From: Lujinxingia vulgaris
Lineage (GTDB): Bacteria; Myxococcota_A; Bradymonadia; Bradymonadales; Bradymonadaceae
Length of the DNA: 60,286 nucleotides
Direction of reading: 5' to 3'
NCBI RefSeq assembly: GCF_007997015.1
Contig: NZ_VOSM01000018.1
Location: forward strand, 1 to 60,286
Position numbers and translations under genes: made by a program. Below are positions 27,553 to 34,600 of the stretch, piece by piece. Numbering within the stretch: the first letter of the stretch is position 1; every line of letters begins with the position of its first letter. Below the pieces are notes generated by a model, which had not been told where the DNA came from, searched no databases, and worked only from the letters and a program-made list of their open reading frames with translations.

Positions 27553-27747
27553 TTAGTTCATGCTCGTGCGGTCGAGTTTTTTCTTGATGGACTCTTTGGA
27601 GTCGCCAAAACGCTCCTGGATGATGCCGTAGAGCTTATCGGCGGAGCCTTCGGCTTTTTTGACGTCATCGTCGGTGAGCTCACCCCAGATGCGTTTGGCT
27701 TTGCCTTTGAGTTGCTCGAACTGTCCCTGTGTCTGGTCGCGGTTCAT
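27553..27747 (-). CDS. CsbD-like stress protein
   Basis: The 64-residue hydrophilic protein begins MNRDQTQGQFEQLKGKAK. This matches the CsbD family: an N-terminal NxDxxxGxxxQxKGKxK pattern, then WGELTDDDV and a lysine-rich helical tail. Members are small, abundant and often induced by general stress; biochemical function is not established. The start follows AAAGGAGTAGCG. It is separated from neighbours and has its own terminator. Confidence 0.92.
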   Translation of the reverse strand: MNRDQTQGQFEQLKGKAKRIWGELTDDDVKKAEGSADKLYGIIQERFGDSKESIKKKLDRTSMN

Positions 27748-27823
27748 CGCTACTCCTTTGTGTCACGGTGTGTGTGAGTGGTGTAGCGGGGAACCTGAAC
27801 GCGATGCGGGAAAATTCAAGCGT

Positions 27824-28945
27824 TTAGCGCTGCGGGGTGGAGGCAGAGCCGTACCAGCGTTTGGAGTCGCCGAAGTCGTGGATGAGCTCGGCGGAGCCGT
27901 CGTTCGGGTTGATTTCCAGGAGCTCACCGGAGCTGGTGATGCCGAAGAGTTTGCTCCAGCCGGCGGTCAGGCCGTAGATGCTGTCGAAGCCGGTGGCGCC
28001 GCGGTTGACGGCGTCGCCGGTGGTGCGGTCGATTTCGACGAGGTGGTCCTGGGCTTCCTCGTGCTTGGAGGTCATGTAGAAGGTGTTCTGCTTGTTGACC
28101 ACGCAGTCGCCGCTGGAGATGTAGGTGGTGTCGCCGGTGACGGTGATCTCTTCGGGGCTGAGGATGAGGTCTTCGAACTCGGTCTCGTCGAAGCCGTGCT
28201 CGTCGAGGATGGCTTCGACTTCGGCCAGGTCGAATTTGAGGAAGCTGTTTTCGGCGGTGACATAGGCGGTGCCGAAGCCGTCGATCGCCAGGCCGTTGGG
28301 CTCACCGATGTCGGCGCCGCCCATCCAGGCCACGCGGATCCAGATGTTTTCGGCGTCGTGGAAGGCGTAGAGATCGTAGCGGGTCACACCGAAGAGGACG
28401 CCGTTGGGGTGGGTGTCGATGTCGAGGAGGCGGACCCATTCGCCATCCCAGTCGATGAGATCGGACTCGCGGTTGGCGGTGCCATCGAAGGGGTTGATGG
28501 AGTAGAGGCCGTCTGCGGTGTGGGCGTAGAAGGAGCAGCTGACGCCCTCGTCGACGATGTTGTCGCAGGTGTTGTCTTTGCCGTCGCAGATCTCGATGGC
28601 GCCGGGGTAGGTGTTGGCGTCGTTGTCGTCGCAGTCGGCGCCGCCGCAGGCGTAGCTGAGAATGCCGTCGTTGTCGGCGTCACACTCGGGGCCGGGGGTG
28701 TCGGGCTCATCGTCGACGTCGGGCTCATCGTCGACATCGGGCTCGATGTCGGTGTCGGTGTCGTCGCCGGCGTCGGGCTCATCGCCGCCGTCTCGCGGAA
28801 CGCAGAGGTTGGCCTGCTGGTCCAGAAGTTCGTCGGCGGAGCAGGTCGGGGTGGTGCCGGCGGTGCCGTCATCGCCGCAGCCGACAAGAAGCGCCGAGGT
28901 CAGAAGGAGGAGGGCGAGGAGGGGGGCCAGGGAGGAGCGCATCAT
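27824..28945 (-). CDS. MopE-like lipoprotein with Asp-rich linker
   Basis: The 373-residue lipoprotein has its lipobox at LLVGC (Cys23). A CSADELLDQQANLC segment and an Asp-rich linker (DEPDVDDEPD) follow, then a MopE/putative metal-binding motif (CDADNDGILSYACGGADCDD plus YPGAIEICDGKDNTCDNIVDEG), the Cys/Asp pattern typical of myxobacterial surface proteins. The C-terminal two-thirds resembles a propeller of short beta blades (GLYSINPFDG, YGLTAGWSKLFGITSSGELLEI). An in-frame start at 29044 is rejected because the signal peptide begins at 28945. Probably Ca-binding and surface-attached; this is inference. Confidence 0.82.
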   Translation of the reverse strand: MMRSSLAPLLALLLLTSALLVGCGDDGTAGTTPTCSADELLDQQANLCVPRDGGDEPDAGDDTDTDIEPDVDDEPDVDDEPDTPGPECDADNDGILSYACGGADCDDNDANTYPGAIEICDGKDNTCDNIVDEGVSCSFYAHTADGLYSINPFDGTANRESDLIDWDGEWVRLLDIDTHPNGVLFGVTRYDLYAFHDAENIWIRVAWMGGADIGEPNGLAIDGFGTAYVTAENSFLKFDLAEVEAILDEHGFDETEFEDLILSPEEITVTGDTTYISSGDCVVNKQNTFYMTSKHEEAQDHLVEIDRTTGDAVNRGATGFDSIYGLTAGWSKLFGITSSGELLEINPNDGSAELIHDFGDSKRWYGSASTPQR

Positions 28946-29360
28946 CGGGGGCCTCTGAGGGGTGTTCGTCGCAACCGAAGGTTTTGGCCGGGGGCCAACG
29001 GCGCGGAAGCTAGCAGGAGATGTAGGGAAAAGAAAGGAATACACCTTAAGTTAGTGTCGATGCGAGGTCTTTTGCGCGGATGGTTGGCCATGGTGTGCTC
29101 CATCACCGACGAGGATTGTAGAAAAGGCCGCGCGTTGTGCGGGGCCCCCGGGCTGGCAATGGAAAGGGCAGGCACAGGCCCCGGGCATCTTTGGTTGGGG
29201 GGGCGGGGATGTGCAGCCGGAGCGCGAGGGGGGAGGCGTAAGGTGGCGAAGATGTCACAGAAGGGGGGAGTCCGGACGACTTCGAGGGGCGGGGGATTGT
29301 GTTTAGTTTCGCCCTCAGGTTTTCGGAGTTTGCTCCCTTCCCACACCACGCGAGGACGCG
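28946..29360. other. Intergenic between divergent genes
   Basis: The 415-bp gap should contain the promoters for the MopE-like lipoprotein and the copper-binding protein. I do not see a convincing sigma-70 pair, repeat unit or RNA. Several frames are open but lack ribosome binding sites. Confidence 0.4.
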
Positions 29361-29765
29361 ATGGCCAACCTACGTCAGATGATCGAGTCTCACCCCTTAA
29401 CACCACCGCTGGAGGCCGACCTGCTGGCCACCACGCTCAATGAGGTGCGGATGTGCGCGCAGTTCTGCGTGCTCTGCGCCGACGCCTGCCTGGCCGAGGA
29501 GAAGGTGGAGGAGATGCGCGAGTGTATACGCCGCTGCCTGGCGTGCGCGGAGAGCTGTGAGGCGACCGCCCACCAGCTGGTGCGCTACGATGAGCGCGAT
29601 CGCACGATTCTCTACTCCCAGCTTCAGGCCAGCGCGGTGGCCACGCGGGTCTGCGCCGAGGAGTGTGAGCGCCACGCCGAGGCGATGGAGCATTGCCGCA
29701 TCTGCGCGCAGGCCTGTCGCAACACGTTGAAGGCGTTTCATGAGGCGATCGACGCGCTGGCGTGA
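29361..29765 (+). CDS. Four-helix Cys-rich copper-binding protein (DUF326 family)
   Basis: The 134-residue protein has Cys spaced along helices: CAQFCVLCADACLAE, CIRRCLACAESCEAT, CAEECERHAEAMEHCRICAQAC. This pattern matches four-helix-bundle copper storage proteins (DUF326/Csp), where inward-facing Cys hold Cu(I). There is no signal peptide, so it should be cytosolic (Csp3-like). ATG 29361 follows GCGAGGACGCG. No copper exporter or regulator is nearby. The family assignment rests on the Cys pattern. Confidence 0.88.
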   Translation: MANLRQMIESHPLTPPLEADLLATTLNEVRMCAQFCVLCADACLAEEKVEEMRECIRRCLACAESCEATAHQLVRYDERDRTILYSQLQASAVATRVCAEECERHAEAMEHCRICAQACRNTLKAFHEAIDALA

Positions 29766-29962
29766 TGTGCGGGGGCGTCTAACATGTTGAAAGAGGGGCG
29801 CCGTGTTGAGGTGCCCGACCTGTTGCATCAAAGAGAGCGTTGTCGGGGGGCGGCATCGACCGGGCTGAAGAAGCTGAAGACGTCGAAATGCGCGCGCCCC
29901 CGCGCGTCGTTGAGAAGAGGGCGCGCGGAGCGCGCGCCACACCTTTATGACTGGAGCTCGGG

Positions 29963-30787
29963 ATGACGTCTATGTTTCAGGGGAATGCCAGGGGCGAACG
30001 ACGTTTTCGTCGCGCGTCCAGCAGAGTGATTGGGATGGTTTTGGCGCTGATGTTGCTCGCGAGTTGCGCCTCGTCGAGGGTTTCGGCGGAGGGGCCAGGC
30101 GCCGAGCGCGCGCGGTCGGCAGATGCGCGGAGGGCCGCCGAGGGGGGAGCGGGCGATGAGGCGACGCGTGCGGTGGCGAGGGCGCAAAAGCAAGAAGGGG
30201 AGGGGGAGCTGGCGAGGGCGGGCGTAGAGCCAGGGTCGGAGCCTTCGGGGGAGGAGCGGGCGTATGAGGTCGTCATCCCCATCGAGGCTCGCCGACTTTT
30301 TGAAGCCCCCTGGGTGAACGAGGAGGAGACGCTGCGCGCGGCCAAGGCGCAGCACGGCGACTTTACGCGTCTTGCCTTTGATGTGATCTTCGGCCCGATC
30401 GGGCCCTATGATGAGGCGCTGCTCTATATCTTTGAGCCGGAGCGTTTCGAGGGCTTTCGCACCTTCATTCTCGGCCACGGCCCCCGCGGCTGGGAGGGTT
30501 ATTACGTCGCCCGTCTGGGGCCCTGGGAGTCCTCCCAGATGCTCGCTGTGATCTTCGAAGAAGTCGGCGAGGAGCGCTTGCCGGCGCCGATCTTCACGGC
30601 GACTTACCTGCATGACAGGCCGGCGGAGCAGGCCGAAGAGCGCCGATCGCCGGAGTTTCCCTACACGAGCGTGGTGGTGTGGGATGGGGAGTCGTTTGCG
30701 ATCGATGAGGCGCTGGAGGAGCGGTTGAAGGGGAGGTACGAGGTGGGGGCGATACGGGAGGGGTTGGAGGAGGTGCGGGGGGAGTGA
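29963..30787 (+). CDS. Lipoprotein, function unknown
   Basis: The 274-residue product has a basic N-terminus, a hydrophobic core and lipobox LLASC (Cys35). An Ala/Glu/Arg-rich low-complexity stretch (about 38-90) precedes a folded domain (about 95-250) containing RLFEAPWVNEEETLRAAK, FGPIGPYDEALLYIFEPERF and LGPWESSQMLAVIFEEVGEE. ATG 29963 is preceded by GGAG six bases upstream. I do not recognise the domain. It is 197 bp after the copper protein; a GC-rich hairpin between them (GCGCGCCCCCGCGCG region) may separate the transcripts. Confidence 0.78.
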   Translation: MTSMFQGNARGERRFRRASSRVIGMVLALMLLASCASSRVSAEGPGAERARSADARRAAEGGAGDEATRAVARAQKQEGEGELARAGVEPGSEPSGEERAYEVVIPIEARRLFEAPWVNEEETLRAAKAQHGDFTRLAFDVIFGPIGPYDEALLYIFEPERFEGFRTFILGHGPRGWEGYYVARLGPWESSQMLAVIFEEVGEERLPAPIFTATYLHDRPAEQAEERRSPEFPYTSVVVWDGESFAIDEALEERLKGRYEVGAIREGLEEVRGE

Positions 30788-30794
30788 GGGGCTT

Positions 30795-31135
30795 GGGAGG
30801 GATGCGGTGTGGGGAGTGGCGTGTGTGGGGTGGGAGGTTCGCTTTTGTGGTTAGGTGGTTGGGTGGTTGGGTGGTTGTGGGGCTTGGGAGGGATGCGGTG
30901 TGGGGAGGTTCGTGAGGGGGATGGGGGGAGTGGCGTGTGGTTGGGTGGTTATGAGGTTAAGTGGTTGTGGGGCGCCGGGGTTTGCGGTGTGGGGAGGTTC
31001 GTGAGGGGGTTGGGGGGAGTGGCGTGTGGTTGGGTGGTTGGGTGGTTGGGTGGTTGGGTGGTTGGGTGGTTGCGGGGCGTCGGGGTTTGCGGTGTGGGGA
31101 GGTTCGTGAGGGAGTTGGGGAGAGTGCATCTTTTG
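30795..31135 (+). repeat. G-rich repeat array (family G), four units
   Basis: Direct repeats of GTGGTTGTGGGGCG/GCTTGGGAGG cores followed by GGTGTGGGGAGGTTCGTGAG occur, with GGTTGGGT octamers repeated up to six times (about 31026-31070). GG and GGG runs every few bases make this strand G-quadruplex prone. The array stops 4 bp before a single family R module (31137-31156, GGCCGACCGAGAGACCGACA). No gene is seen. Confidence 0.85.
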
Positions 31136-31235
31136 GCCGACCGAGAGACCGACATCGAGCAGCGATGATGCGGGTTTGCGGTGATTTGCGGGTGTTGAAT
31201 CCGATCCATAGTTCGAGATCGAGTCGAGGTAGGAC

Positions 31236-31520
31236 ATGACCAAGGTTTCTAGCAAACTTCATGCAGCCGTGGAGATCATCTTCTGGGCGGACACCCGGAC
31301 GGGGATGCTGGAGGCGTTGCAAGAGGCGGCCGAGCCCCTGGCTGCGTTGCGTGCGGAGGACTTTGGGGACGAGGCGTCGCGAAGCGAGCTTCGTTATGTT
31401 CAGGAGATTTTGGAGGAGTACGGGGGTGTTGAGGGTTTCTACTCCTCGGATGTGCGGAATGAGGTGCGGGAGGCGTTGGCGATGTTGCTCGCGCTCTATC
31501 GCCGGGAGTCGCTGCGTTGA
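31236..31520 (+). CDS. Small hypothetical protein
   Basis: The 94-residue, mostly helical acidic protein starts MTKVSSKLHAAVEIIFWA. The segment AVEIIFWADTRTGMLEALQEAAEPL and the later EALAMLLALYRRESLR suggest a helical bundle. An AGGTAGG-type ribosome site precedes the ATG. Family not recognised. It is convergent with the monooxygenase gene 105 bp away. Confidence 0.6.
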   Translation: MTKVSSKLHAAVEIIFWADTRTGMLEALQEAAEPLAALRAEDFGDEASRSELRYVQEILEEYGGVEGFYSSDVRNEVREALAMLLALYRRESLR

Positions 31521-31624
31521 GGTTGGGGCTGCGACGCTTAAGGTGATGTGAGGCGCATAGAATAGGGCTCAAACGCCATGCGCGCTGCGTGAGCGGCGAG
31601 CTTGCGAGGTCTGCGTAAGGCGCA

Positions 31625-33073
31625 TCACTCGAAGACCAGCGCATCATCGGCGATGGGGGCGAAGCGAAACAGAACACTGTCCAGAATATAGTTTTGATAA
31701 AGGCGCCAGGGCAGGCGTTCGCCCTGGTTGGGGAGCTCGTCGAGGGCGCGTTGGATGTAGCCGGAGTTGAAGTCGATGAGGGGGCGGTCGGCGGTGGTGC
31801 CTTCGGGGAGGCGCGGGGTGACGATGCGGTGGTTGTGCTGGTCCATGTGGTGGAGGAGGCGGCAGGTCCACTGGCTGATGAGCTCGCATTTGAGGGTCCA
31901 GGAGGCGTTGGTGTAGCCGACGGACATCAGGGCGTTGGGGACGTTGCTGAGCATGGCGCCTTTGTACATTGTCTCCTGGCCGGGGTGGACGGGTTTGCCG
32001 TCGACTTCGAGGGTGGTACCGCCGGCGACCATGACGTCGAGGCCGGTGGCGCTGACGACGAGGTCGGCGTCGAGATGTTCGCCGGAGCGGAGTTGGATGC
32101 CGGTCTCGGTGAAGGATTCGATGTGGTCGGTGACGATTGAGGCGGTGCCGTCGCGGAGTGCGTCGAAGAGGTCGTTGTCGGGGACGAAGCAGACGCGTTG
32201 GTCCCAGGGGTCGTAGGTGGGGTTGAAGTGGGCATCGACGTCGACGACGTCGCCGATGGTGTTGCGGACCTGTTTGGTGATGAAGGCGCGGGCGGCTGCG
32301 GGCATGCGGCGAGCGAATTGGTAGAAGAGGATCAGCCGGAGGATGTTTTTCCAGCGGGTGAGGTTGGCGCCGAGGGATTTGCCGAAGATGCGGGTCATGG
32401 ACTGGGAGAGGGCGTCTTCTTCGGGCATCGACATCACGTAGCTCGGGGAGCGTTGCAGCATGGTGACGTGCGCGGCGCGCTGGGCCATCGACGGGACGAG
32501 GGTGACGGCGGTGGCGCCGCTGCCGATGACGACGACTTTTTTGCCGGCGTAGTCGATGTCGTCGGTCCAGAGTTGCGGGTGCACGAGTTCTCCGCGGAAA
32601 CGCTCGGCGCCGGGGTAGTCGGGCATGTGGCCGTGTTCGTAGCGGTAGTAGCCGGTGCAAAACCAGAGGAAGTTGCAGGTGTGGACGCATTCTTCGCCGG
32701 TCTCGGGGTGCCGGGAGATGACCGTCCAGCGGGCGTCATCGGAGGACCAGCGTGCGTGTTCGGCGCGGTGGTTGTGGCGGATCTTGCGGTCGAGGCCGGT
32801 CTCCCGGGCGGTGTCGTGGAGGTAGCTAAGGATGGAGGGGCCGTCGGCGATGGCTTGTGGGTTGGGCCAGGGGCGAAAGGAGAAGCCCAGGGTGTGCATG
32901 TCGGAGTCGGAGCGGACGCCGGGGTAGCGAAAGAGGTCCCAGGTTCCGCCGAGAGAGGCGCGGCCCTCTAAGATGGCGAAGGATTTTTGGGGGCATTCCT
33001 TTTGGAGGTAGTGGCCGGCGCAGATGCCGGAGAGGCCGGCGCCGATGATGAGGACGTCGAGGTGGGTGGGCAT
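31625..33073 (-). CDS. Flavin-containing Baeyer-Villiger-type monooxygenase
   Basis: The 482-residue flavoprotein has an FAD Rossmann motif at the N-terminus (LDVLIIGAGLSGICAG), then RASLGGTWDLFRYPGVRSDS. The Baeyer-Villiger fingerprint FxGxxxHxxxW appears as FRGELVHPQLW, and an NADPH Rossmann motif as VVVIGSGATAV. A VVSATG motif follows near the C-terminal third. The family inserts oxygen next to ketones or oxidises S/N centres using NADPH and O2. It is close to the EthA-type group in layout. The ATG at 33073 has no strong Shine-Dalgarno. Substrate unknown. Confidence 0.92.
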   Translation of the reverse strand: MPTHLDVLIIGAGLSGICAGHYLQKECPQKSFAILEGRASLGGTWDLFRYPGVRSDSDMHTLGFSFRPWPNPQAIADGPSILSYLHDTARETGLDRKIRHNHRAEHARWSSDDARWTVISRHPETGEECVHTCNFLWFCTGYYRYEHGHMPDYPGAERFRGELVHPQLWTDDIDYAGKKVVVIGSGATAVTLVPSMAQRAAHVTMLQRSPSYVMSMPEEDALSQSMTRIFGKSLGANLTRWKNILRLILFYQFARRMPAAARAFITKQVRNTIGDVVDVDAHFNPTYDPWDQRVCFVPDNDLFDALRDGTASIVTDHIESFTETGIQLRSGEHLDADLVVSATGLDVMVAGGTTLEVDGKPVHPGQETMYKGAMLSNVPNALMSVGYTNASWTLKCELISQWTCRLLHHMDQHNHRIVTPRLPEGTTADRPLIDFNSGYIQRALDELPNQGERLPWRLYQNYILDSVLFRFAPIADDALVFE

Positions 33074-33143
33074 GGGGCGGTCGGGGTGTGGGGAGGTTGC
33101 GGGGTGTGCGCGTTATCGTAGCGTGAGCATCGGTTGGGCGACA

Positions 33144-33700
33144 GGCTGACCGGGAGAAGGACGAGGTTGAGTGATTGTGCAGATGAGAGGTCGACCGGGA
33201 GATGGGTGAGGGTGTGTGTTTATGCGGTGAATGTCCGACCGAGAGAAGGACGAGGTTGAGTGTTTATGCGGTTGTGGGCCGACCGAGAGAAGGACGACGT
33301 GGCGTGATGGGGCGGGTTTTCGGCGGTCGTGTGTGCGCTGGTTGAGGCTGAGTTGTGACCGACCGAGAGAAGGACGAGGTTGAGTGTTTATGCGGTTGTG
33401 GGCCGACCGAGAGAAGGACAACGTGGCGTGAGGGTGCGGGTTTTCGGCGGTCGTGTGTGTGTTGGTTGAGGCTGAGTTGTGACCGACCGAGAGAAGGACG
33501 AGGTTGAGTGTTTATGCGGTTGTGGGCCGACCGAGAGAAGGACAACGTGGCGTGAGGGTGCGGGTTTTCGGCGGTCGTGTGTGTGTTGGTTGAGGCTGAG
33601 TTGTGACCGACCGAGAGAAGGACGAGGTTGAGTGTTTATGCGGTTGTGGGCCGACCGAGAGAAGGACAACGTGGCGTGAGGGTGCGGTTTTGGAGGCTCG
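33144..33700 (+). repeat. Family R array: ten modules, including four tandem 124-bp units
   Basis: Aligned on GACCGAG, module starts are 33148, 33193, 33237, 33281, 33361, 33405, 33485, 33529, 33609 and 33653. The pitch alternates 44 and 80 bp, giving a 124-bp super-unit repeated almost perfectly. Each short module has CCGACCGAGAGAAGGAC, a variable part, then GTTTATGCGGTTGTGGG. The long module adds GTTTTCGGCGGTCGTGTGTG and a TTGGTTGAGGCTGAGTTGTG tail. Frames reading MTDREKDEVECLCGCGPTE through it are artefacts. Confidence 0.92.
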
Positions 33701-33821
33701 TTCTGGCGAGCGGTGTCGTGCTGGTCGAGGGGGGAGTTCGACAATGGCGGTCGCGCGGCAATCTTTCAAAGAGATCACAGACACCGGCGACGGTTGTCGT
33801 CCACCTTTGAACGGAGCGTTT

Positions 33822-34415
33822 ATGGCGACTCGACTTCATGTGCTGCATCCGATGCTGGTTCATATGCCGCTGGCGTTGATGCCGGTGGCGATAGGCGCTG
33901 ATGTGCTGGGCAAGTTCACAGGCCAGCGCGGGCTCTGTGAGCTTGGGCGGCGCGCGATGGGGCTGACGGCTGTGGGGGGCGTGCTCTCCAGTGTTTCGGG
34001 GCTTGTGGCCCAGGAGGCTGTGCACCTGGAGGGGGAGGAGGCCCGCGCGAAGCTCGTGACGCATCGCAACCTCAACCTGGGGATCACGGCGGCGGCGCTG
34101 GTGATGGTCGGCTGGCGAAGGCGGATGAAAGAGCCGAGTCCGGGGTATCTGCTCAGCGGTTTTGGAGGGTTGGCGGGACTCTTTTACACGGCGTGGTTGG
34201 GCGGGGAGTTGGTGTACCGGCATGGCGCGGGGGTGGAGCGGGCGGGGGGCGTGCGCGAGGAGAAGTCGCCGGAATTGTTGCCCAAAAATGCGCGTCGGGT
34301 GGTCGGGACGGGGGCGGCGAACGTCAGGGAGGGGGCGAAACATGTGGTTGAGGAGTTGAAGGATGGGGAGGTGGCTCCGCAGTTGAGGTTCAATCCTCCG
34401 ATGCCTCCGTCGTGA
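33822..34415 (+). CDS. DUF2231 membrane protein
   Basis: The 197-residue inner-membrane protein begins MATRLHVLHPMLVHMPLAL, the HPxxVHxPLAL signature of DUF2231. Four hydrophobic segments lie in the first about 145 residues, with a conserved THRNLNLG loop. A soluble charged tail follows (about 150-197). Longer in-frame starts at 33603 and 33744 are rejected: the first lies inside the repeat array and the second gives a non-family extension. The ATG 33822 has GGAG six bases upstream. Role unknown; relatives occur with heme or redox proteins. Confidence 0.82.
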   Translation: MATRLHVLHPMLVHMPLALMPVAIGADVLGKFTGQRGLCELGRRAMGLTAVGGVLSSVSGLVAQEAVHLEGEEARAKLVTHRNLNLGITAAALVMVGWRRRMKEPSPGYLLSGFGGLAGLFYTAWLGGELVYRHGAGVERAGGVREEKSPELLPKNARRVVGTGAANVREGAKHVVEELKDGEVAPQLRFNPPMPPS

Positions 34416-34439
34416 CGTGAGGGGAGTGAGTGCGGGGAT

Positions 34440-34575
34440 CTGTCCGTCCGAGAGGCAGATAAGATCCAGCTTTTATGCGGTTGTGGTCCGACCGAGAGAC
34501 GGACGTGGGGCAGTGAATACGCGGTTGTGGTCCGACCGAGAGACCGACAAGGTTCAGTGTTGATGCGGTCTTTCG
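34440..34575 (+). repeat. Family R, three modules
   Basis: Module starts are 34446 (degenerate GTCCGAGAG), 34490 and 34534, with 44-bp pitch. Blocks TTTTATGCGGTTGTGG, ATACGCGGTTGTGG and GTTGATGCGGTC close the units. The copy at 34487 reads GTCCGACCGAGAGACGGAC, whose ends GTCCG and CGGAC are complementary. It lies between convergent genes. Confidence 0.85.
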
Positions 34576-34600
34576 GAGGTCGGCTCTGCGAGGGGGGCGG

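Noticed and set aside
33603-33821. N-terminal extension of the DUF2231 protein into the repeat array (MTDREKDEVE)
   Set aside because: The extension is repeat DNA translated; the family start and ribosome site are at 33822.
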